A stretch of DNA of 64,000 nucleotides. Source: Paraburkholderia polaris. GTDB taxonomy: Bacteria > Pseudomonadota > Gammaproteobacteria > Burkholderiales > Burkholderiaceae. The stretch lies in contig NZ_JABBGJ010000043.1 of the NCBI RefSeq assembly GCF_012927345.1, positions 1 through 64,000 on the forward strand. Direction: 5' to 3'. Position 1 is the first letter of the stretch; each line of letters begins with the position of its first letter. Position numbers and translations under genes: made by a program. The notes below the pieces were generated by a model that made no database searches, was not told the origin of the DNA, and worked only from the letters and a program-made list of their open reading frames with translations. This document shows positions 25,785 through 33,396 of the stretch, in pieces.

Positions 25785-27266
25785 TCAGCGAGCGAGCACA
25801 CGGTAGAACACTGCACCCAATCCAGCCCCGATGAACCATGAGAAATTGGCCATCCCGTCGAGCGCCGGCACCATCACGCAGATCACGGCGATGAGCGCAG
25901 CCGGCAACAATGCAGCCACGGCTCGGTAGTTGACACCATTGGTGTACCAGTATGAGCCGGCTGGAGAGACCGAGTAGAGATCATCGAGCACGACCCTTTG
26001 ACGCTTCACGAGAAAGTAGTCAACGATCAGGACGCCATACAAAGGTCCAATGAAACTGCCGAGTACATCGAGCGTGTAGTGAATGACCGCCGGGTTGTTG
26101 AACAGATTCCACGGCGTGATGAAGATCGACGCCACCGCCGCGAGCATGCCGCCCGCGCGCCAGCTGATCAGACGCGGCGCGACGTTCGAGAAATCGAAGG
26201 CCGGCGACACGAAGTTAGCGACGATGTTGATGCCGATAGTCGCAATCGTGAAGGTTAATGCACCGAGAATCACCGCGGTCGGATAGTCGATACGGCCCAC
26301 CGTTTCGACCGGGTCCGTGATCAGTTGGCCAAACACTGGCAGCGTGGCTGCGGTCGTGATCACTGTCACCAGCGAGAAGGCGAGGAAGTTGACCGGCAGA
26401 CCCCAGAAGTTGCCGCGCTGCACGCTGCGAAAACTCTTGCCGTAGCGCGAAAAGTCGCCGAAATTCAGCATCGGTCCGGAGAAGTACGAGACCACCAGCG
26501 AGGTCGCCGTGATCATCACCGGCACCACTTCCATGCCGTGATATTTGACGCCGCCCAGATTGATGCCGATGTTTCGCCATCCTGCGCGATACACCATGTA
26601 GCCGGCGAGAATAAACATCACCACATAGACCGCCGGACCGGCGTAGTCGATGAACTTCTTGATGGTCTCCATGCCGTGCCAGAACACCAGCGCCTGCAAC
26701 ACCCACAGCAACATGAAACCGGCCCAGCCCAAGGTGGAGAGCCCCATGAAACCATGGTGATGCACGTCCGCGTACGGCAGCAATTGTGGGACGAACTTCA
26801 GCACCACGATCACCAGCGCGCTCGAAGCCAGATAGGTTTGGATTCCGTACCATGCGACTGCGATCAAGCCGCGAATCACGGCAGGGATATTCGCGCCGAG
26901 CACGCCGAACGTTGCGCGGCAGGCTACCGGATAAGGCACGCCGTTCGCCTGACTCGGCTTGGCAATCAGGTTGCAGAGCACGTTGACAATCGCAATGCCG
27001 ACCAGCAGCGCGATCAGCACCTGCCAACTCGTCAGCCCAAGCGCGAACAGACTGCCCGCGAACACATAGCCGCCGACACTGTGCACGTCTGACATCCAGA
27101 ACGCGAAGATGTTGTAAGCGCCCCAGGTTTGATGGCGCAGCGGCGCCAGATCTTCGTTGTACAGCCTCTCGCTGTAACCTGCCGGGATCGGCGAATCGCT
27201 GGGCGCGCCGCCGTCTGCGTATGTGGGAATTGCGGGACTGCCGGGTGCTGCACTGAACTGTGCCAT
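25785..27266 (-). CDS. NCS1-family allantoin/hydantoin permease
   Basis: This 493-residue inner-membrane protein has about twelve hydrophobic segments. It starts with a soluble stretch, then YNEDLAPLRHQTWGAYNIFAF, the conserved N-terminal signature of nucleobase-cation-symport-1 carriers such as PucI and Mhp1. AAGGAGG lies before the ATG at 27266, which decides the start. It likely imports allantoin or a hydantoin by cation symport. It shares an operon with the racemase and lies downstream of the GntR gene. Confidence 0.9.
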   Translation of the reverse strand: MAQFSAAPGSPAIPTYADGGAPSDSPIPAGYSERLYNEDLAPLRHQTWGAYNIFAFWMSDVHSVGGYVFAGSLFALGLTSWQVLIALLVGIAIVNVLCNLIAKPSQANGVPYPVACRATFGVLGANIPAVIRGLIAVAWYGIQTYLASSALVIVVLKFVPQLLPYADVHHHGFMGLSTLGWAGFMLLWVLQALVFWHGMETIKKFIDYAGPAVYVVMFILAGYMVYRAGWRNIGINLGGVKYHGMEVVPVMITATSLVVSYFSGPMLNFGDFSRYGKSFRSVQRGNFWGLPVNFLAFSLVTVITTAATLPVFGQLITDPVETVGRIDYPTAVILGALTFTIATIGINIVANFVSPAFDFSNVAPRLISWRAGGMLAAVASIFITPWNLFNNPAVIHYTLDVLGSFIGPLYGVLIVDYFLVKRQRVVLDDLYSVSPAGSYWYTNGVNYRAVAALLPAALIAVICVMVPALDGMANFSWFIGAGLGAVFYRVLAR

Positions 27267-27602
27267 GATTCCTCCTTGGACTAGGGACCATCGATAGCGA
27301 ATCGAAGGACGTTGCATCGGCCATGCCAGTCGTGCCCTCTTCCCTCGATCGGGAAACAGAAGGTTCAAACCGACTGATTGACCGCGCCGCAGGTGTCTCC
27401 GTACTTGATGTACTTGTGGTTATCGCACCGCCAGCAGCGCGGACTCCGGGCGGTGCGTTACTACTTCAAGGCTGTCATCCTGTGACGGCCACGCGTGCAC
27501 AAGCCGGCAGCGCTCACGCCGAGCCGCCTTGCAACGCCTGATTCAGTTCAGTTCAATTCAGTGCGGCGCGCACCAGCAACGAGCGCGCACCGGCCGCCTG
27601 CC
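27267..27602. other. Intergenic region GntR gene / NCS1 permease
   Basis: This is 336 bases without a supported gene. It must hold the permease promoter, but no convincing -35/-10 pair or copy of the TTGTCAACAA element was found. A TTCAGTTCAGTTCAATTCAG run lies near 27543-27562. Confidence 0.45.
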
Positions 27603-28343
27603 TCAGCCTGGCGCGGACTTGGTCTTCGGTGCTTCCTTCGGTGCGCCGTTACGTGCGCCGAACACTTCGTGCAGGTCGGCCGCGCCACGTGCTGGGCGGT
27701 CCAGCATCTTCAACTCGACGCTTTGCAAATGGCGCGACATCAGGGCCGCCGCCTCTTTTGCATCGCCGGCGTCGAGCGCGGCGAGAATCGCTTCATGGTC
27801 TTCGAACGAGCAAGGGCTGCGTCCGAGTGACTCATACAGTGCCGAAATCAGCGTGGAGCGCGCCACCAATCCATTCAGGCAGTCGCACAGCACGGTATTG
27901 CCAGTGAGCCCGGCCAGTTCAGTATGGAACTCACCTGACAGGCGAATCCACGCCGGAAAATCACGCGTTTCAAATGCTTTGCGTTCACGGCCGATCATGC
28001 TGCCGATGCTCTTCAACCGGCGCATGCCATGACCGCCGCAAATCTTTTCAACCACGGCCAACTCGATGATCCGGCGCATTTCGAACACCTCATGCACTTC
28101 CTGCAGCGACGGACTGGCAACAAACGCACCACGATTCGGTTCGAGGTCAACGAGGTGGTCGGTCGCCAGTTGCGCGAGCGCCTGCCGGATCGGGCCGCGC
28201 TTCACGCCGAATACTTCGCATAACTGCGCTTCTGTCAGCTTGGCGCCAGGAGCTAACCGATGCTCGAGGATCGCGGCGCGGATGCGCTCGGCGATCGCTT
28301 CGGGTTTCGAACTATTCGCGGCGGCGGAGTCTGTGTCGGACAT
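27603..28343 (-). CDS. GntR/FCD-family transcriptional regulator
   Basis: This 246-residue protein has an N-terminal GntR winged HTH (LTEAQLCEVFGVKRGPIRQA with LATDHLVDLEPNRGAFVA, about residues 36-77). A C-terminal FCD ligand domain carries metal-binding His/Asp residues (FHTELAGLTGN, DHEAILAAL). It probably controls the neighbouring allantoin permease and racemase, and possibly the catabolic operon. TTGTCAACAA sites lie upstream of its own start. Confidence 0.88.
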   Translation of the reverse strand: MSDTDSAAANSSKPEAIAERIRAAILEHRLAPGAKLTEAQLCEVFGVKRGPIRQALAQLATDHLVDLEPNRGAFVASPSLQEVHEVFEMRRIIELAVVEKICGGHGMRRLKSIGSMIGRERKAFETRDFPAWIRLSGEFHTELAGLTGNTVLCDCLNGLVARSTLISALYESLGRSPCSFEDHEAILAALDAGDAKEAAALMSRHLQSVELKMLDRPARGAADLHEVFGARNGAPKEAPKTKSAPG

Positions 28344-28385
28344 GATGTGTGTCTCGGTATGTTTGTCATCATAGGACGGACATAA

Positions 28386-28423
28386 AGATTGTCAACAATT
28401 TTTGCCTTTAATTTCGACAATCT
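28386..28423. promoter_or_regulatory. Inverted repeat AGATTGTC...GACAATCT and ATTGTCAACAAT palindrome
   Basis: AGATTGTC (28386-28393) and GACAATCT (28416-28423) are perfect inverted copies. Inside them ATTGT-CA-ACAAT (28388-28399) is itself a palindrome of the kind bound by FCD-type GntR proteins. It lies about 45 bases upstream of the GntR start, fitting autoregulation. Confidence 0.5.
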
Positions 28424-28529
28424 GGATGGCCGGGCCATGCTGCGGGCTAGCGAACACCCGCACAGGCCTTACGCTGCTTCACTACCAGTTTAATTAATGC
28501 ATAGGATGGTCGTCTATTGGAGACGGTTT

Positions 28530-28539
28530 TTGTCAACAA
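28530..28539. promoter_or_regulatory. Second TTGTCAACAA element
   Basis: This is identical to the core at 28389-28398, about 140 bases away. A pair of identical palindromic decamers upstream of the GntR gene suggests two operators. Confidence 0.45.
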
Positions 28540-28612
28540 AGTGCGGGACACTCATGGGGCTGTTCTGTGGGGAGTGGTTGCAAAAACACCGACCGTTAGT
28601 TGCGTTACTTAT

Positions 28613-28641
28613 CGGAAAAGAAAGCGGGTACACACCCGCTT
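28613..28641 (-). terminator. Terminator after the LD-carboxypeptidase gene
   Basis: On the minus strand AAGCGGGT/ACCCGCTT has a four-base loop and is followed by TCTTTTCC. It lies about 18 bases after the stop. Confidence 0.75.
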
Positions 28642-28658
28642 CCCTGCCCCGTGCCGTT

Positions 28659-29585
28659 TCAGGCGAGGGTTGGATAGCCCGATAACGTCAGTTTGAACCC
28701 GTGCGCGTTGGCGACGAGGTGTGCGTCCGCGCCGACCGGCAGCGTCAGCATGTTGGGAATATGGCCGAATTGCAGGCCGGTGATGACCGGAATCCCGACC
28801 ACCGACCTCACCTGCTCGATCATCGTGTGCAGGTCGTAGCCGTTGTCGTAATCGTACGGTTTGCCGCCCGAGAAATCGCCGAGCACAAGCGCCTGCTGCT
28901 GCGCGAGGATGCCCGACAGGTGCAACTGATAAAGCATCCGCTCGATCCGGAACGGCTGCTCGTTGACATCTTCGAGGAACAGAATGCCGCCCTGCACCGC
29001 CGGCAGGTACGGCGTTCCAATCAGCGACGTCACCACCGCCAGATTGCCGCCCCACAACGTGCCCGTCACGTCGGCAGTGTGCGGTTGCGGCGCGTTGCTC
29101 GTCACCGTCATGGTCGGCTGGGTCAACGCAGACCAGAAGTGCTGCATCGTGAATTCGCTCAAATCTTCCGCGCCGAAGTCGCTCATCAACATCGGGCCGC
29201 CGAAGGTTTTCACACCCGCGCGTGCCAGCAAAGCAAGCTGTACCGCGGTGAAATCGCTATGGCCTACCAGCGCGACCGGCTGATCGGCCAACCGCCGTTG
29301 CAACCCGTCGTAGTCGAGCCCATGCAGGATGCGCACCGCGCCATAGCCACCACGCACGGCTAGCACGATGTCGGGCAACTGGCGCGAGGGGTCGGCCAGC
29401 CGGTTCAGATCGGCGGCACGCTCGCCGTCGGTGCCGGCGAAGCGCTGGTAGCGGCGCCTTGTCACCTCCACGCCTTCGACGCGGTGCCCCTGCGAATGCA
29501 AGCGGCGCAACGCGCGATGCAGCACATCGGCATCATGCGGATACCCGGACGGCGCGATCAACTCAATGTTGCGATGGACGGTCAT
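28659..29585 (-). CDS. ldcA: Muramoyl-tetrapeptide LD-carboxypeptidase (S66 family)
   Basis: This 308-residue cytoplasmic serine peptidase removes the terminal D-Ala from recycled murein tetrapeptides. The nucleophile Ser is in ALVGHSDFTAV (about residue 110). The partner Glu region is ILFLEDVNEQPFRIERML and the His is in GLQFGHIPNM. The ATG at 29585 is preferred because an AGGT lies 8 bases upstream; an upstream TTG is too close to it. It lies 27 bases after tadA and is probably cotranscribed. Confidence 0.9.
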   Translation of the reverse strand: MTVHRNIELIAPSGYPHDADVLHRALRRLHSQGHRVEGVEVTRRRYQRFAGTDGERAADLNRLADPSRQLPDIVLAVRGGYGAVRILHGLDYDGLQRRLADQPVALVGHSDFTAVQLALLARAGVKTFGGPMLMSDFGAEDLSEFTMQHFWSALTQPTMTVTSNAPQPHTADVTGTLWGGNLAVVTSLIGTPYLPAVQGGILFLEDVNEQPFRIERMLYQLHLSGILAQQQALVLGDFSGGKPYDYDNGYDLHTMIEQVRSVVGIPVITGLQFGHIPNMLTLPVGADAHLVANAHGFKLTLSGYPTLA

Positions 29586-29612
29586 GGGCAAGACCTGTTG
29601 GACGTTATTGTT

Positions 29613-30476
29613 TTAGAGCGGCTCAGCCGACCCCGGTTCGCTGCGTGTTTGGGAATGTCCTTCGTGGTGTTCGTCGGGACGCCCTTCGACGTGTGCGCCG
29701 CGGTGCGCTTCGCCGTGTATTTCGCTGCGTGTTTCAACCTGCACGCCGGGGTGGGCTTCGCCGCCTGCTACGGCGAGCGCTTCGCCCCGTGCCGCCGCGC
29801 GTGCTTCACGGCTTGCGCGCCGCCGCTCGGCAAAGAACGATTTGAGCGCGGCGCCGCATTCGGTTTCGAGTACGCCGCCGGTCACCGTGGTGTGGTGATT
29901 CAACTGCGGGTTCGCGAATGCATCGACGACGCTACCGCACGCGCCGGTTTTCGGATCGCGCGCCCCGAACACGACGCGTGCGATGCGCGCGTGCATGATC
30001 GCACCGGCGCACATCAGGCAAGGTTCCAGCGTCACATAGAGTTCACAGCCCGGCAGACGGTAGTTTTCGACAGCTTGCGCGGCTGCGCGCAATGCGATCA
30101 TTTCCGCATGTGCCGACGGGTCGTGAGCACCGATCGGATGGTTAAACCCTCTGGCGATAACTTCGTCGCCCCGCACGAGCACTGCGCCAACCGGCACTTC
30201 TCCGGCTGCGCGAGCCTCCTCGGCGGCGGCCTGGGCGAGCGCCATGAAGCGGCGATCGCGCTCCGAGACAGGCGGTGCGGGCGCTTCGTCTGGCGTGGGG
30301 GTATCGATCGGCGTAGGGGCGGCAGCTGTTTGAGTTGAATCACTCAACGCGGGTGCTGAAGCGTCGGGACCCACTGAGCCGGCCTGAGCAGCCGGCAATG
30401 CGGCCGCCTCAGTCGATTCGCGGTACTCGAAAGACTCCGGACCAGGCGCGGCGGAGCGGGCAGGCGGCTCGCTCAC
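29613..30476 (-). CDS. tadA: tRNA-specific adenosine deaminase TadA with long tails
   Basis: The catalytic core (about residues 70-215) has HAE (about 123-125) and PCLMC (about 152-156), the zinc site of A34-to-inosine tRNA deaminases. The protein is 287 residues; usual TadA is about 150-170. The extra parts are an Ala/Pro-rich N-terminal tail of about 70 residues and a His/Glu/Gly-rich C-terminal tail of about 70 residues. The start is GTG, overlapping the DUF1992 stop (GTGA at 30473-30476). The tails are probably disordered. Confidence 0.9.
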   Translation of the reverse strand: MSEPPARSAAPGPESFEYRESTEAAALPAAQAGSVGPDASAPALSDSTQTAAAPTPIDTPTPDEAPAPPVSERDRRFMALAQAAAEEARAAGEVPVGAVLVRGDEVIARGFNHPIGAHDPSAHAEMIALRAAAQAVENYRLPGCELYVTLEPCLMCAGAIMHARIARVVFGARDPKTGACGSVVDAFANPQLNHHTTVTGGVLETECGAALKSFFAERRRASREARAAARGEALAVAGGEAHPGVQVETRSEIHGEAHRGAHVEGRPDEHHEGHSQTRSEPGSAEPL

Positions 30477-30874
30477 TGCGAACCCGCGTCGGCCAAATTG
30501 AGGTTGCCGACGCGCTCCGACAGCCGCTCGGCAATGCGGCGGCAGTATTCGCGCGGCAGGACCAGCGGGCCGCCGCGCAGCGATTCAAGCGCCATATCCA
30601 GCGCCAGCATGTGCGCCTGGAGACGGCAGCGGGTAGCCCGGTCGCTCACGGCATTCAGCTCCACTTGCAGGTCGCGCAAGGCGCGCAGCTGCTCGACAGC
30701 CGGCGGCACGAAACCCGCGTTTCTCAAAATCCGGTTGGCGACACGCACTTCCTCCGGGACCAGTGCATCGTCCTCCAGGGGCAGCGGCGCGCCTGCGCCC
30801 GGCAAATCATCGAACTCACCGCGCGCGGCTGCGGCGGCAATACGCTGTTCGACTAACGCATCAAGCAATTTCAT
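30473..30874 (-). CDS. DUF1992 family protein
   Basis: This 133-residue protein opens MKLLDALVEQRIAAAAARGE and continues FDDLPGAGAPLPLEDDALVP, the diagnostic DUF1992 (DnaJ-homologue, C28) pattern. The function is unknown. The ATG at 30874 is chosen because the family begins there; the frame continues upstream without similarity. It overlaps tadA by four bases and heads a DUF1992-tadA-ldcA transcript. Confidence 0.85.
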   Translation of the reverse strand: MKLLDALVEQRIAAAAARGEFDDLPGAGAPLPLEDDALVPEEVRVANRILRNAGFVPPAVEQLRALRDLQVELNAVSDRATRCRLQAHMLALDMALESLRGGPLVLPREYCRRIAERLSERVGNLNLADAGSQ

Positions 30875-31117
30875 CTGCAGTCCACTACGTTGCGGCCCAA
30901 GCATTCTATCAGGGAGCGCTAGACGATTCTGGCTGTCTGACCGACGAATCCCCATGGTTTTCAGATTTTGCGTATTTGAGGGGTACATGGCGTGGATTAG
31001 GGTGGAGGGTTGCCGGCGCCGCCGCTTCGTGTCAGCAAAAAACTTACGAATATCTTTCGTCATGCGCCGCGACAACGGCCGCCCTCATCTGCCTCACTCG
31101 TGGAGTCCACTTACGCT

Positions 31118-31363
31118 ATGCAATCCAGAATCACCGACCACCGCTTCGACACAGCACTTCCAGCTTGCGCCGCACACGTCGATCCGCACCTGACTGCATT
31201 GCCAGCGCTGCTTCGAAAGCGTGCCTTCAGGCGATGCCTACGCACGACATTGTTGGCCACTACGATGGCGGCCGCATTATCAGGCTGCGGCGTGTTCTGC
31301 GGAGGTGCAGGCGGAAGCGGCGGCGGCTTTGCCGGCGGCTGTGCAACCGGCGTGCGGTTCTAG
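31118..31363 (+). CDS. Small glycine-rich putative lipoprotein
   Basis: This 81-residue frame has a long N-terminal region, then a hydrophobic stretch TLLATTMAAALSGCG with a lipobox-like LSGC (Cys at about residue 58). It ends with a Gly/Cys-rich tail GVFCGGAGGSGGGFAGGCAT. The lipobox lies unusually far from the start, so the real start may be nearer. Not recognised beyond that. The gene is convergent with the RNA ligase gene. Confidence 0.45.
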   Translation: MQSRITDHRFDTALPACAAHVDPHLTALPALLRKRAFRRCLRTTLLATTMAAALSGCGVFCGGAGGSGGGFAGGCATGVRF

Positions 31364-31419
31364 TCCGGCACACCTCAACGCATTTGCTTCACCACGGCCG
31401 ACGCGAGGCAGTACGACGT

Positions 31420-32019
31420 TCACCCGGCCGCCAACGGCCAGCGCGCCAGAACGACATGCCGGGTACGCCCGAGCAGGCTGTGCACCAGAGCAAACTCACG
31501 CACATTCCAACTGACAGCTTCGACAGGACGTGTCGCGATCCAGGGCATGCCATACGCGAGGGTCACGTGTGGGGTGTATGGCGTACTTGACGAGACCGCG
31601 CGGTCCCCAAAACCGGCGTTTTGCAATGCCAATGTAAGTGCGTCGTGAAGCGTGTGGAGTCCAAGGACACCCTCGCCTCCGCTCAACACCAGCGGCCCCG
31701 GCCGCGGCTTCAGCGCAAAACTGAGCGCACTGTCGAACTCGACGCTAAAAGGCGCCATCGTGATCGACGCGGCCGCGCTCATGGCCGCATCCACCCGTGC
31801 GGGCGGCAAACCGCCCGCGAAATTCCCGAGGTGATGCAACGTAACATGCATACGGTTGGCCGCAAGAGGCTTGCTCTTCGAGCGCGTCTCCCCACAGAGC
31901 TGTTGCGCCAGCTTTGAGATGGCCGCCGCCGTACGTGTATCTGGAAAGACGGCGAAGAACAGGCCGTCTGTCGGCACAGGTGGCGCCTCAAGTCCGGGCA
32001 GCCAGAGTTGCTCAGGCAT
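31420..32019 (-). CDS. thpR: 2'-5' RNA ligase family protein
   Basis: This 199-residue protein has the two HxTx motifs of the 2H phosphoesterase superfamily: HVTLHHLG (about 58-65) and HVTLAYG (about 151-157). Bacterial members act as RNA 2',3'-cyclic phosphodiesterases or 2'-5' ligases in vitro. The start at MPEQLWLPGLEAP fits the family. It appears monocistronic. Confidence 0.88.
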   Translation of the reverse strand: MPEQLWLPGLEAPPVPTDGLFFAVFPDTRTAAAISKLAQQLCGETRSKSKPLAANRMHVTLHHLGNFAGGLPPARVDAAMSAAASITMAPFSVEFDSALSFALKPRPGPLVLSGGEGVLGLHTLHDALTLALQNAGFGDRAVSSSTPYTPHVTLAYGMPWIATRPVEAVSWNVREFALVHSLLGRTRHVVLARWPLAAG

Positions 32020-32200
32020 GGCGCGCCTGAATGGGTGACGCAGACATTTAGAAGAATCTCCTCTCATCGATGCGGGCTTGCCCGCGCATCTGAAAATTTT
32101 CACAACCCGACGGCGCGAGGTTCACCATGCCCCGCCTCTCCGTGCCCATTGACGCCCATTGACGCCCGATAAACTTGCACTCGCTGGCTCTCCACGCACA

Positions 32201-32222
32201 ATACTGTACATTCATACAGTAT
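32201..32222. promoter_or_regulatory. LexA (SOS) box
   Basis: ATACTGTA-CATTCA-TACAGTAT is a perfect inverted repeat with 8-base arms and contains CTGT-N8-ACAG, the classic proteobacterial LexA operator. It sits 11 bases upstream of the GTG of the gene stump at 32233. Confidence 0.85.
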
Positions 32223-32232
32223 CGATGGCAAC

Positions 32233-32313
32233 GTGGAATTGCTCAAGAAGCGGGAAGTATTGGCCGACGCCGCGAAATGCTCCCGAGCTGCTAAGCATGC
32301 CCGGCACACATAA
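32233..32313 (+). pseudogene. Stump of an SOS-linked radical-SAM DNA repair gene
   Basis: From GTG at 32233 the frame reads MELLKKREVLADAAK, then departs into CSRAAKHARHT and stops. The first 15 residues fit the N-terminus of the putative DNA modification/repair radical SAM family (usual continuation ADAAKYD-SC-SSG). That family is commonly LexA-controlled and paired with a uracil-DNA-glycosylase-like protein. The rest of the gene is missing, so this is probably a deletion relic with its SOS promoter preserved. The match is short, hence moderate confidence. Confidence 0.55.
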
Positions 32314-32567
32314 AAAACGGCGCCGTGGCGCTCTCTTCCATGCCATCAAATCGAGCGCCTGCGAAGGGCAGTCAAAGACGCAAGCCATCCCGCCACTGCC
32401 GATACGGTCAGCAATGCCATCTCAGCCGGAACGACGCTATCAGCCGACAAACCTCGGGCTGGGTATTCTTCCGGCTGCCCCCTCTTTGCATGGAGACCGC
32501 GGCCGCACGATTGCGTAAAGGCGTGCGTGTTCCGTGCAATCGCCCAACGGTCACGTCGCGACCGGGT

Positions 32568-33326
32568 CTAGAATCGGTATCCAATTCCGAGAAAGACGAT
32601 CACCGGGTCCGCCGTGATGCGCGTCTTGTTGGACAACACCGTCTGACCGTTGGCGGCCACAGAACTGACCGTCGCGTTTGTCTTCAGAAACAGATATGTC
32701 ACCGACGCAGTTGCGTACCAGTTCTTGCTGATGTTGTAAGAGGCGCCCACGTCGAACGCAGGGTTCCATGACGGACTGAGCGAAGCCTTGACCTGTCCGC
32801 CCGGCCCCGCAATCTCTTGCAACGCGCCACTGAATGTCGAATTGAGATTGGTATGCGAGTACCACGTATAGTTCGCGCCTATACCGACAAACGGGCGCAG
32901 CTTCGTCTGCGCGTCGAAGAAGTAATACTTCAGGAACAGAATGGGTGACCACGACCGGGTGGTGGCGAGCGGCGCCAGATTCCCCAGATTGAGCGATGGG
33001 CCGCCGGCACCGAATGGTGCGGCGTTGCCCTGCGCATAGAGCTTGAGCTTGGGCGGTATGCCCGCCGCCAGGTCAAATGCAATATTGTCCGTGACGAAAT
33101 ACGTGTTCGAGAGTTCCAGGGTGAGCGTGTTATGTATCTGACCACCCGTTCCCGAAGACGTGAACGTGCCCAAAGCCGAACTGCTCTGTAACGAAGTTGC
33201 GGAAGACGGGCCAAAGTCGAGCCACGCCCCACCCATGCTGGTGATGAGACTGCCTGCGCTCTGCCCCATCGCACTGGAACATATCGCGCCCGATATTAAC
33301 GCCAGGCATGCAAGTTTTTTCATCAT
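32568..33326 (-). CDS. OmpW-family outer membrane protein
   Basis: This 252-residue protein has a signal peptide (MMKKLACLALISGAICSSAMG) and a beta-barrel body. Alternating patterns include LELSNTYFVTDNIAFDLAAG and LRPFVGIGANYTWY, and it ends FLGIGYRF with a C-terminal Phe. OmpW proteins are small outer-membrane channels for hydrophobic compounds. Its place next to a large acyl-CoA region may be meaningful. GGAGGAG precedes the start. Confidence 0.85.
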   Translation of the reverse strand: MMKKLACLALISGAICSSAMGQSAGSLITSMGGAWLDFGPSSATSLQSSSALGTFTSSGTGGQIHNTLTLELSNTYFVTDNIAFDLAAGIPPKLKLYAQGNAAPFGAGGPSLNLGNLAPLATTRSWSPILFLKYYFFDAQTKLRPFVGIGANYTWYSHTNLNSTFSGALQEIAGPGGQVKASLSPSWNPAFDVGASYNISKNWYATASVTYLFLKTNATVSSVAANGQTVLSNKTRITADPVIVFLGIGYRF

Positions 33327-33396
33327 GTCTCCTCCAATTTATTTCGGATTACATATCGATACTTTCGTATCGACGTTCTGTTTCTTGAATCACCGC

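Larger units (their letters stand above)
32020..32567. other. Region without an intact gene
   Basis: About 550 bases lie between the divergent ends of thpR and ompW. It holds the LexA box at 32201-32222 and the gene stump at 32233-32313; the rest (32314-32567) shows nothing recognisable. Confidence 0.5.
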
